A stretch of 6,924 nt of DNA. Origin: CAYRYU01 sp964428355. GTDB lineage: Bacteria; Muiribacteriota; Ozemobacteria; Ozemobacterales; Ozemobacteraceae. The notes below the pieces were generated by a model, which saw only the letters and a list, made by a program, of their open reading frames with translations, was not told the origin of the DNA and made no database searches. The stretch spans positions 1-6,924 of the forward strand of contig CAYRYU010000183.1 in the NCBI GenBank assembly GCA_964428355.1. The letters are read 5' to 3'. The translations under genes were made by a program, and so were the position numbers. Of the stretch, positions 1-6,456 are shown piece after piece (position 1 is the first letter of the stretch; the number at the start of each line of letters is the position of its first letter).

Positions 1-10
1 GGGAATTCCC

Positions 11-39
11 TTTACAGAGGCTGGGGATTCTGATATATT
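11..39 (+). promoter_or_regulatory. sigma70-type promoter of the TPR-pilB-pilC operon
   Basis: A -35 hexamer TTTACA (11-16) is separated by exactly 17 bp from a -10 hexamer TATATT (34-39). The TG at 31-32 makes an extended -10 (TGnTATATT). Transcription would start about 7 nt downstream, at A46 or A47, which coincides with the first ATG of the TPR gene. No Shine-Dalgarno sequence lies just before that ATG, which agrees with a leaderless transcript. The -10 hexamer and spacer length are the same as in the promoter at 6794-6822. Confidence 0.7.
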
Positions 40-46
40 CGGCCCA

Positions 47-853
47 ATGACGATGGATGAGAATTTCATCTCTTATTACAGCGCAGAGTTGCTGGATGAG
101 GTCATCGCCAAGTGCAGGGATCTCCTCCAGGGTCGGCCCAACGATCCGCAGTTGTATGCCGACCTGGGAAACTCCTTCCTCCGGAAAGGCAACTTTCGCG
201 AGGCCCATGAGGCTTATCAGAAAGCCCTCGACCTGAACCCCCAGGATGCCTCGCTGCATGTTTCGATGGGGCAATGTCAGAGTTGCCTGAAGAACCACGA
301 AAAGGCGAAGTTCTCGTTCCAGAACGCCATCGCCCAACATCCCGAATGGCCCGATGCCCATTTCTGGCTGGGAGTCACCTGCGTCGAACTGGGCCAGGGA
401 GATGAAGCGATTCCCCACTTCGAGCGTGCAATAAACATTTCGCCCGGGTACAAGGCCGCTCTCTTCCAATTGGCGCTGGTCTACGAAGGGAAAAAGGATT
501 TCGAGAAAGCGAACTCCTACCTGAAGAAGTGCCTGGCGATGGCGGCCCCCAGTCATTCGTTGAAACGTCCCTTCCCCTACCACATCGAGATTCTTTTCGA
601 CAATCCGGTGTTGGTGGATGAGGCCGTCCGCCAGTTGTCGTCCTTCCTCAGAGACAAGGAGGGCTTCGCCGATCTGCGTTTCAAGTTGGGAATGGCGTAT
701 CGCCGCAAGGGCATGAAGGCCGAGGCGATGCGCGAGTTCAAGAAAGCCCTGAAGATCAACCCCAACTATCAGCTCGCCCGACACTACTATTGGAATTGGG
801 AAGACGATCTGAGGGCGGATTCCGGCCCCCGGAGCGACGGGTTCCCCCGGTGA
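47..853 (+). CDS. TPR-repeat protein, cytoplasmic, first gene of pilus motor operon
   Basis: A 268-residue protein built mostly of tetratricopeptide repeats, helical hairpins that act as protein-protein scaffolds. Repeats are readable at about residues 34-67, 68-101, 102-135 and 136-166, with the usual pattern (for example LGNSFLRKGNFREA and ALDLNP). A less regular stretch of about 40 residues follows, then a last repeat at about 208-241 (LGMAYRRKGMKAEAMREF, ending INPNY). The C-terminal tail is short and aromatic/charged. There is no signal peptide, lipobox or membrane segment, so it is probably cytoplasmic, unlike the outer-membrane TPR pilotins PilF/PilW/Tgl. The ATPase gene follows after 28 nt, so a role in assembling or regulating the pilus motor is inferred from position only. 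The ATG at 47 was chosen because the promoter abuts it; ATG 53 is a possible alternative. TPR assignment is firm, function is not. Confidence 0.9.
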   Translation: MTMDENFISYYSAELLDEVIAKCRDLLQGRPNDPQLYADLGNSFLRKGNFREAHEAYQKALDLNPQDASLHVSMGQCQSCLKNHEKAKFSFQNAIAQHPEWPDAHFWLGVTCVELGQGDEAIPHFERAINISPGYKAALFQLALVYEGKKDFEKANSYLKKCLAMAAPSHSLKRPFPYHIEILFDNPVLVDEAVRQLSSFLRDKEGFADLRFKLGMAYRRKGMKAEAMREFKKALKINPNYQLARHYYWNWEDDLRADSGPRSDGFPR

Positions 854-881
854 CCCGGGTCAGAACTGGGAAAATGCACGC

Positions 882-2573
882 ATGATTCGCAAGCGGATCG
901 GCGACGCCCTCGTTGATTCCGGCCTCATCACCAACGAACAGCTTGGAGAGGCCCTCCGGCGGCAGAAAGAACTTGGAAAGCGGCTGGGAAAAGTCCTGGT
1001 CGAACTAGGGATGTGCACGGATGAGCAGATCGCGGCCTGCCTGGCCAGTCAGCTCGGAATTCCCCTCATCAACCTGGACGATCTCGAAATCCCCGCCGAG
1101 GTCCTGAAACTGATTCCCGAAACCGTCGTCAGGACGAACAGTCTGCTGCCGGTCGTCAGGAAGGACAAGCTCCTCACCGTCGCGATGGTCGATCCACTGG
1201 ACGTTTTCATCGTCGATGAAATCCGGTACCAGACGAACCTCGAAGTCGAGGAGGCCATCGCCCCGGAATCCGCGATCCTCGAGGCAATCGACAAGTATTA
1301 CGGGGCCGGCGAGTTCAAGAAGGTGCTGAGCAGCTTCCGCAAGGAGGAAGGGGCAACCACCGGAAAACCCGAAGGGGCGTTCAACCTCAGCCTCGTCGAT
1401 GAAGCCGCGAGCGTGAACTTCGTGAGCAAGATCATCTCTCAGGCCGTCGACAACCGGGCGTCCGACATCCATTTCGAGCCCGAGGAAGACAGCCTGCGGA
1501 TCAGGTACCGCATCGACGGTGTTCTGACCGAGATCATACGGGTTCCCAAGGTCAACCAGCCCGAGATCCTCTCCCGCATCAAAATCATGGCGGACATGGA
1601 CATCTCCGAGAAACGCCTTCCCCAGGATGGCCGGATTCGCGCCACGCTGACCGACAAGAACATCGATCTGCGCGTCAGCTCCCTTCCCATCATCTGGGGA
1701 GAGAAGATCGTCGTCCGCATTCTCGACCGGTCCGCCCTGATGCTCACCCTTCCGGAAGTCGGCTTCGAGGAAGATCTCCTGAAGAGGTTTTCCAGTGCCA
1801 TCAAGCAACCCAACGGGATCATCCTCCTGAACGGCCCCACCGGAAGCGGGAAGACCAGCACCCTGTATGCCGCGATGAACTACATCGTTTCCCCGAAGAT
1901 CAATATCAGCACGGCGGAAGACCCCGTCGAAATCCAGCTGAAAGGTATCAACCAGGTTCACGTGCGTGCCGACATCGGGCTGACCTTCGGACGCACCCTG
2001 CGGTCCCTCCTTCGCCAGGACCCCAACGTCATCATGATCGGGGAGATCCGCGACACGGAAACGGCGCAGATCGCGGCCGAGGCTGCCCTCACCGGCCACC
2101 TCGTCGTTTCGACGTTGCACACCAACGATGCGCCTTCCTCGGTCACCCGCCTCATCGACCTGGGTGTCGAACCGTTCCTGGTTTCATCCACCTTGCTGGC
2201 CGCGGTCGCGCAACGGCTGGTCCGGAAGATCTGCCCGAAATGCGTTCAGCCCTATTCTCCCCCCCCCGATCTGATAGCCGACCTCCAGTTCGACCAGCTC
2301 GGGATTCCCCCGACGGTCTCCTTCTTCCAGGGCGCGGGGTGCAAGGTCTGCGCGACATCGGGCTACCGCGGTCGGACGGCCATCCACGAGATGATGACCC
2401 TGGACGACAACATCCGGAGGATGATAACCAACAAGGCTTCCGCCTCGGAACTCCGGTTGGCCGCGAAAAAGGCGGGAATGCATGTCTTGCGGGCCAACGC
2501 GATCATGAAGGCTTCCCGGGGAATCACGACGATTTCCGAAGTCTTTCGCGTCACCAAGAGCGAGGATATCTGA
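882..2573 (+). CDS. pilB: PilB/GspE-family type IV pilus assembly ATPase with MshEN c-di-GMP-binding domain
   Basis: A hexameric cytoplasmic AAA-like ATPase that powers pilin addition to a pilus or pseudopilus; 563 residues, a typical PilB length. Residues 5-28 and 34-57 are two copies of the 24-residue MshEN motif (R-[IL]-G-x2-L-V-x2-G ... L ... Q) separated by 5 residues, the arrangement known to bind cyclic di-GMP. The C-terminal motor has Walker A GPTGSGKT (318-325), an Asp box around AEDPVE (345-350), Walker B ending in IGE (E388) and a His box around STLHTND (410-416). Two CxxC pairs, C451/C454 and C487/C490, form the usual zinc site. The ATG at 882 is preceded by a weak GGGAAA (868-873). 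The pilC-like gene begins 27 nt downstream. GspE of a type II secretion system is the alternative; the neighbouring pilin, the MshEN domain and the length favour PilB. Confidence 0.95.
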   Translation: MIRKRIGDALVDSGLITNEQLGEALRRQKELGKRLGKVLVELGMCTDEQIAACLASQLGIPLINLDDLEIPAEVLKLIPETVVRTNSLLPVVRKDKLLTVAMVDPLDVFIVDEIRYQTNLEVEEAIAPESAILEAIDKYYGAGEFKKVLSSFRKEEGATTGKPEGAFNLSLVDEAASVNFVSKIISQAVDNRASDIHFEPEEDSLRIRYRIDGVLTEIIRVPKVNQPEILSRIKIMADMDISEKRLPQDGRIRATLTDKNIDLRVSSLPIIWGEKIVVRILDRSALMLTLPEVGFEEDLLKRFSSAIKQPNGIILLNGPTGSGKTSTLYAAMNYIVSPKINISTAEDPVEIQLKGINQVHVRADIGLTFGRTLRSLLRQDPNVIMIGEIRDTETAQIAAEAALTGHLVVSTLHTNDAPSSVTRLIDLGVEPFLVSSTLLAAVAQRLVRKICPKCVQPYSPPPDLIADLQFDQLGIPPTVSFFQGAGCKVCATSGYRGRTAIHEMMTLDDNIRRMITNKASASELRLAAKKAGMHVLRANAIMKASRGITTISEVFRVTKSEDI

Positions 2574-2585
2574 TCCTGAAACCGC

Positions 2586-2603
2586 GGAAAGGAAGATCTG
2601 GTG
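2586..2603 (+). promoter_or_regulatory. Shine-Dalgarno fixing the GTG start of pilC
   Basis: AGGAAG (2590-2595, within GGAAAGGAAG) lies 5 nt before the GTG at 2601. No in-frame ATG is nearby, and translation from this GTG gives MPYFNYRGVDPLGK, the normal N-terminus of the GspF/PilC family. Confidence 0.75.
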
Positions 2604-3815
2604 CCGTATTTTAACTATCGGGGAGTCGACCCCTTAGGGAAACCGGCCGTGGGAACCGAGTTCGGGAACTCGATACGCGACGCGGCGGATCGTTTGAGCC
2701 TGCGCGGAATCTCGATCATCGACATCTCGGAGGAAAGGAAATCCTTCCTCTGGTTCAACTTCGCCGATTATTTCGCAAGCGTCTCCCGAAACGACATGAA
2801 GTGTTTCTACGTTAACCTGGCAACCCTCATCAACGCCGGATGCACCCTGCGCGCCAGCCTGAGCGCCCTTGCCGAACAGGCGGAAAACCACTACTTCGCG
2901 CGGACCCTGGCAAAGGTGAACTCCGATATCGAGGCCGGAAGCTCATTCTCTGAGGCCCTGTCCCATCATCCCAAGGTTTTTTCCGATCTTTTCGTCCATT
3001 TCGTCCGGGCGGGCGAGGAAGGGGGTATCCTCGACGACATCCTCCTGCGATACGCCGCCTACGAGGAAAACCAGGAGAAGATCCGGGAAAAGGTGCGCGG
3101 GGCCATGATCTTGCCGGCCCTCATGGTCGTCGTGGCCGTTTCCGTCGTCATTGCATTGCTGATCTACGTTTTCCCCAAGTTCATGGAACTCTTCAAAGGC
3201 CGTGAGAACCTCCTCCCCTCGCCGACGAGGCTCGTGATCGCCCTTTCCGATTTCATCCGTTACCAATCCTATACCCTGATAGGGTATGTCGTGGCTTTCG
3301 TTTTCCTCCTCAAGCTGGTGATGAGCACCAACATCGGATACCGCATCTTTTCGATCCTCCAGTTGAGGGTTCCGTTGTTCGGCGACCTTTTCCGCAAGAT
3401 GTACGTGTCACGGTTCGCCCGCACCCTGGCCGCTCTCACGAAGGGGGGGGTCCCGACCCTGCGGAGCCTGAAGATAACGATCGACATCATCCCCAACTAC
3501 GTGCTCAAAGACGCCATCTTCGAGATCTACATGAACATCGAGCGCGGCGGAAACTATGTCGATCCCATGCGGCGGTACAAGACCCTGTTTCCCAGCATGG
3601 TGACGCTCATGGTTTCCGTGGGCGAAGCCACGGGCAAAATCGACGAAATGCTGGACAAGGTTTCGGATTTTTATGACGGTGAGGTCGAAGTGTCCATCGC
3701 GGCAATCATCTCCATGATCGAACCCGTCCTGACCGTCATGATGGGCGGGGTGGTCCTGGTCATAGCACTTTCCATGTTCCTTCCCCTCTTCGACGTCGGA
3801 AAGATCCTGCGTTAG
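2601..3815 (+). CDS. pilC: PilC/GspF-family inner-membrane platform protein
   Basis: A polytopic inner-membrane protein that couples the cytoplasmic assembly ATPase to pilin extraction. At 404 residues it matches normal PilC length. It starts with the family's N-terminal YRGVDPLGKPAVG pattern. Two GspF-type helical domains lie at about residues 68-190 and 271-393. Each carries the conserved glycine/glutamate signature: AGEEGGILDD at 137-146, and SVGEATGKIDEML in the second domain. Membrane segments are visible at about 168-191, 224-241 and 375-396, the usual three. The start is GTG with a good Shine-Dalgarno. It follows the ATPase by 27 nt and is the last gene of the + strand operon. Its stop is 21 nt from the stop of the convergent gene, with no clear terminator hairpin between. 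An 8-G run at 3443-3450 is in frame and reads as a conserved-looking KGG. GspF of a type II system is the alternative. Confidence 0.94.
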   Translation: MPYFNYRGVDPLGKPAVGTEFGNSIRDAADRLSLRGISIIDISEERKSFLWFNFADYFASVSRNDMKCFYVNLATLINAGCTLRASLSALAEQAENHYFARTLAKVNSDIEAGSSFSEALSHHPKVFSDLFVHFVRAGEEGGILDDILLRYAAYEENQEKIREKVRGAMILPALMVVVAVSVVIALLIYVFPKFMELFKGRENLLPSPTRLVIALSDFIRYQSYTLIGYVVAFVFLLKLVMSTNIGYRIFSILQLRVPLFGDLFRKMYVSRFARTLAALTKGGVPTLRSLKITIDIIPNYVLKDAIFEIYMNIERGGNYVDPMRRYKTLFPSMVTLMVSVGEATGKIDEMLDKVSDFYDGEVEVSIAAIISMIEPVLTVMMGGVVLVIALSMFLPLFDVGKILR

Positions 3816-3836
3816 GCGGTTCTCGGGGACGGCGCT

Positions 3837-4946
3837 TCAAAGCAGCAGCAGGAGGCCTCCCAGGAACCCCATGATGACTGTCTTGGTGATGATTCCCCGG
3901 TATGCGTTCGGGGCCAGGGTTTCCGGCTTCGCCCCATGCTCGTGTTGGGAACCGGCATCTCCTGACCCGCCGTCGTGCTCGTTCTCGTGATCGTGGCCCC
4001 CTCCTGGGGGCGGTCTCTGGACTAGGGATTCCCACCTTCCAAGGGGGGATTCGGCCCGGGGATCCGGAAATGCCGGCTTGATGGTTGCGCCGAGCATCTC
4101 CCTGACCTCGCCCAGTTGTTCGGGAAGCGCAGGAACGGGCTCCCCCCTTTCGAACTTCCGAAGGTAGACGGCCAGGTAATCCGTCGATGCATAGAGGTTC
4201 CGGCCGGAAGCCTTCCAGGCCCGCAGGGCCTTTTCGTTTTCACCCTGTTCCACGAAGAACCTTGCCGCCAGCTGGTTATAGACATCGGGACGAAAGACCT
4301 GGTGCGGGGGGGCTTGGTCCCCGTGGTTTCTCTGCCATGCTTTCAAGGCCCCATCGAGGTATCTGAGCGCGCATCCGCGGTCGTTGGGGATCTCGGGATT
4401 GTAGCTCTGGATGAATGCATAGATGAAGGCGATGGATGCGTAGAGCTCGTGCAGGCGCGAAGACTCCTTGTTGAAAAAGATCCCCTGCTGCAGAACCCGT
4501 ATTCCGTCACGATAACGGCGAAGGTACATGCTCAGGTTCTGGCTCAGGATGCCGTAGGCGTCGATGCGCTCAGGTTCGAGGAATACCGCCAGTTCCAGAA
4601 CGGGCATGATCTCGGTGTTTCCGGCGAAGGAGCCCGCCAGGAAACGCTTTCCCATGCTTCTCGAGGGGCCGAAATGCATGTACTCGTCTGCAGTCACCCA
4701 TAGGTAGTCCGCCAGGAAATCGCGCAACTGCCGGGGAACCGTTTCCAGAACCACTTCCTGAAGGCTGGTCGCCCACTCGCTCGTGTAGGCATCGGCGAAG
4801 CCGGCNNNNNNNNNNNNNNNNNNNNNNNNNNNNNNNNNNNNNNNNNNNNNNNNNNNNNNNNNNNNNNNNNNNNNNNNNNNNNNNNNNNNNNNNNNNNNNN
4901 NNNNNGAAGTGTTGCGGGTCGCCCCTGAAAGGTTTTGCGGGGACAT
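3837..4946 (-). CDS. TPR-like helical protein with His-rich linker and C-terminal membrane anchor (interrupted by assembly gap)
   Basis: Not a named family I recognise. The gene starts at ATG 4946, sharing its A with the TGA of the upstream permease (TGATG), so the two are probably translationally coupled. Only 13 codons (MSPQNLSGATRNT) are visible before 100 Ns; after the gap 322 residues continue in the same frame. The visible part is alpha-helical and TPR/solenoid-like, with repeating patterns such as VLELAVFLEPERIDAYGILS, then YRDGIRVLQQGIFFN, and later FFVEQGENEKALRAWKASG. A Gly/Pro linker rich in His, Asp and Glu follows (HDHENEHD and HEHG, about 3934-3998). The chain ends in a hydrophobic segment (IITKTVIMGFLGGLLLLL) with nothing after it, which suggests a C-terminal anchor in the inner membrane. 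A partner or regulator of the ABC permease is inferred from coupling. The gap may be of arbitrary length, so the two parts could belong to different genes, and total length is unknown. Confidence 0.75.
   Translation of the reverse strand: MSPQNLSGATRNTXXXXXXXXXXXXXXXXXXXXXXXXXXXXXXXXXXAGFADAYTSEWATSLQEVVLETVPRQLRDFLADYLWVTADEYMHFGPSRSMGKRFLAGSFAGNTEIMPVLELAVFLEPERIDAYGILSQNLSMYLRRYRDGIRVLQQGIFFNKESSRLHELYASIAFIYAFIQSYNPEIPNDRGCALRYLDGALKAWQRNHGDQAPPHQVFRPDVYNQLAARFFVEQGENEKALRAWKASGRNLYASTDYLAVYLRKFERGEPVPALPEQLGEVREMLGATIKPAFPDPRAESPLGRWESLVQRPPPGGGHDHENEHDGGSGDAGSQHEHGAKPETLAPNAYRGIITKTVIMGFLGGLLLLL
4806..4905. other. assembly gap of 100 Ns
   Basis: Exactly 100 ambiguous bases, the customary placeholder for a scaffold join of unknown size. 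It falls inside the TPR-like gene. The reading frame happens to be open on both sides in the same phase, but this would occur one time in three by chance, so it does not prove the true gap length. Confidence 0.97.
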
Positions 4947-5707
4947 CAAAGATCCCGTTTCCGGAGGATCCGCCCGCCAAGGGCAAGGTAGAACACCACC
5001 ACGGAATAGCAGAACAGGAGGCCGACCGCTTCCGCCTGGATCGGCATCTCGTGAACCACTCGCAGACGCAGCTCATAGAGGGAGAAATCCGGGAGGAAGA
5101 AGGCCGCAACCTCGGTGAGAAGCGTGAGCATGAAGCTTCCCTTCTTCTCGAAGATCATGCGGGCGAGATCGAAGCAATGTCCCAGAACGAAAAACAGCGC
5201 GCCCAGGCTGATGACGATGATCTTGGAGGCGAACGAGGAAAGAAAAAGGACGAAGGAGAGCAGGACACATTGCTTCAAGAGAATGACGAAGGAACCCAAC
5301 GCGATTTCCCAGAACCAGGTGGACGTTTGCAGCCTCAGAAGCAGGAGAAGGCAGAAGGCGGTGACGAAGTGGAAAAAAGCCAGTGCCATCGACACGCCCA
5401 GGAAACGTCCGAAAATGAAAGCGTTTCGCGAAGGGACACGTGTCAGGATGAAGTAGATGGAACGCTTTTCGATGTCGGGAAAGATCTGTTCGAGGGACAG
5501 GACGATGACGATCAGGAGGCCGAACCCTGACAGGAGGCTCAAACCCAGATCCTTGATCAATTTTGCCTGGAACCCGAGGTTGAAGACGTTCAACAACCAG
5601 GTGGTCAGCATCAGGGGAAGGATGAAGACCAGCATTCCCAGGAGAAGGCGGTTCCGGACGGCTTCGAGAAATCCGTAGAAACCGATCCAGAGGGTTTTCC
5701 GAATCAT
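4946..5707 (-). CDS. ABC-2-type transporter permease (PilI-like position next to pilin)
   Basis: A 253-residue integral membrane protein with about six hydrophobic segments, at roughly residues 21-42, 54-72, 102-126, 134-158, 163-182 and 227-245. Between segments 2 and 3 lies the cytoplasmic signature of ABC-2 permeases: an E-K-R-S pattern, then TRVPSRNAFIFGRFLG (about 79-104). Such proteins pair with a separate ABC ATPase to export or flip polysaccharides, lipids or peptides. No ATPase gene is present in the window. ATG 5707 is supported by GGGGAG (5712-5717) 4 nt upstream. The gene follows the pilin gene after a strong hairpin and overlaps the next gene's ATG by one base. In Myxococcus xanthus an ABC exporter (PilGHI) encoded next to pilA is needed for pilus assembly. 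Equating this protein with PilI is inference from context; the ABC-2 family assignment is firm. Confidence 0.87.
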   Translation of the reverse strand: MIRKTLWIGFYGFLEAVRNRLLLGMLVFILPLMLTTWLLNVFNLGFQAKLIKDLGLSLLSGFGLLIVIVLSLEQIFPDIEKRSIYFILTRVPSRNAFIFGRFLGVSMALAFFHFVTAFCLLLLLRLQTSTWFWEIALGSFVILLKQCVLLSFVLFLSSFASKIIVISLGALFFVLGHCFDLARMIFEKKGSFMLTLLTEVAAFFLPDFSLYELRLRVVHEMPIQAEAVGLLFCYSVVVFYLALGGRILRKRDL

Positions 5708-5726
5708 GGTTCTCCCCGAAATCGAA

Positions 5727-5761
5727 ACAGCCTGTTCAAGAAGGACTCCTGAACAGGCTGT
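5727..5761 (-). terminator. 12-bp perfect hairpin between pilin and permease genes (weak terminator or attenuator)
   Basis: ACAGCCTGTTCA (5727-5738) and TGAACAGGCTGT (5750-5761) form a perfect 12-bp stem with an 11-nt loop. On the - strand it begins 25 nt after the pilin stop and is followed by TTCGATTTC, a poor U-tract. It ends 9 nt before the permease Shine-Dalgarno. Partial termination or 3'-end protection of the pilin mRNA, with reduced read-through into the permease gene, is the likely role. No separate promoter for the permease gene was seen. Confidence 0.65.
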
Positions 5762-5785
5762 ATTTTGAAAGCCCTGAAAAAACGA

Positions 5786-6439
5786 TTATTGGGAATTCCA
5801 CTGGAGGTGGAGGGTGGCTCGTGTGTGGTCCGGGCCGGCCCATCCGGGGGCGAACAGGTTTCCAGCAGCTCCTCTCCAGCCGTTCCAGGCACCCGTCACG
5901 AGGTTCCCGCTGAAGTTGTACCCGAAGGCGAAACAGGTCACGGCGCGGCCGATGTTGTCCGGAACCCAGTCATTGTTCCATGGATCGATCGGGACGGTCA
6001 CCTTCCTTTTCAGGAACCGGTAGGTAACAAGCCAGTCGAGGGGTGGAATGTTCTGCGATCCGCCGTATTTGGAAACCACTTCGGGGCACGCAAACACGCG
6101 GGAGTCCTTGACGATGCGGAAGATTTCGTCTCCCACGTCCCCGGGGGTGACTCCGACGGGATCATACCAACCGGCTGCGGCAGACCAGATCTGGCGGCCA
6201 TAGATGCTTCCGTTGTCGGGCCGGAACTGCAGGTCGACCATATTGTCCACGGGGAAGGAAACGTTGTTGGTTTCCCAGACCGAAATGGCTTGATCGATGG
6301 CTTTCAATTGGCTCATGCAACTTCTCTGCCGGGATTCGATGACGAAGTTTTGATACTTGGAAATGCCCACTGCGGCGAGAATTCCTATGACCAGGACGAC
6401 GATCATCAACTCGATCAGGGTAAACCCTTTCCTGTCCAT
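5786..6439 (-). CDS. type IV pilin / pseudopilin-like protein, tryptophan-rich
   Basis: A 217-residue prepilin. The five-residue leader MDRKG is cut by prepilin peptidase between G5 and F6. The mature N-terminus FTLIELMIVVLVIGILAAV is the canonical type IVa helix, with Glu at mature position 5 (E10), the membrane anchor and polymerisation stalk. The globular part (about 60-217) is unusual: ten tryptophans in the whole protein (55, 85, 91, 136, 154, 158, 185, 188, 200, 214) and three cysteines (41, 118, 169). An IDPWNND segment (151-157) recalls the DPW region of GspG-type pseudopilins. Start ATG 6439 is set by AAGGAAG (6444-6450) 4 nt upstream; longer in-frame readings run through the lipoprotein gene and are not supported. 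It lies 17 nt after the lipoprotein stop, so they are co-transcribed. It could be a major pilin, a minor pilin or a pseudopilin; the sequence does not decide. Confidence 0.93.
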   Translation of the reverse strand: MDRKGFTLIELMIVVLVIGILAAVGISKYQNFVIESRQRSCMSQLKAIDQAISVWETNNVSFPVDNMVDLQFRPDNGSIYGRQIWSAAAGWYDPVGVTPGDVGDEIFRIVKDSRVFACPEVVSKYGGSQNIPPLDWLVTYRFLKRKVTVPIDPWNNDWVPDNIGRAVTCFAFGYNFSGNLVTGAWNGWRGAAGNLFAPGWAGPDHTRATLHLQWNSQ

Positions 6440-6443
6440 ACTA

Positions 6444-6450
6444 CTTCCTT
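6444..6450 (-). promoter_or_regulatory. Shine-Dalgarno of the pilin gene
   Basis: AAGGAAG on the - strand, 4 nt upstream of ATG 6439. It fixes the short type IVa leader start and lies within the 17-nt space after the lipoprotein stop. Confidence 0.75.
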
Positions 6451-6456
6451 TCGCCC

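Noticed and set aside
1005..2120. Long open frame (371 codons) on the - strand opposite pilB
   Set aside because: It is the shadow of the ATPase gene, with low-complexity Asp/Gly/Arg-rich translation, no ribosome site and no family resemblance, while the + strand frame has all ATPase motifs.
2259..2267. Run of nine C in pilB (and eight G at 3443-3450 in pilC) as phase-variation tracts
   Set aside because: Both are in frame and encode ordinary Pro-Pro-Pro and Lys-Gly-Gly codons in otherwise intact genes. Short GC homopolymers are expected in a GC-rich genome, although slippage cannot be excluded.
3816..3836. Bidirectional terminator between the convergent genes
   Set aside because: The 21-nt space has no convincing hairpin or T-tract on either strand.
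4116..4703. 195-codon + strand open frame opposite the TPR-like gene
   Set aside because: Translation shows no domain pattern; the - strand frame has TPR-like periodicity, a membrane tail and a coupled start.
5791..5799. Second copy of GGGAATTCC also found at 1-9, as a shared operator
   Set aside because: It lies inside the last codons of the pilin and a related 9-mer sits inside pilB (1056-1064), so these are coincidental short matches.
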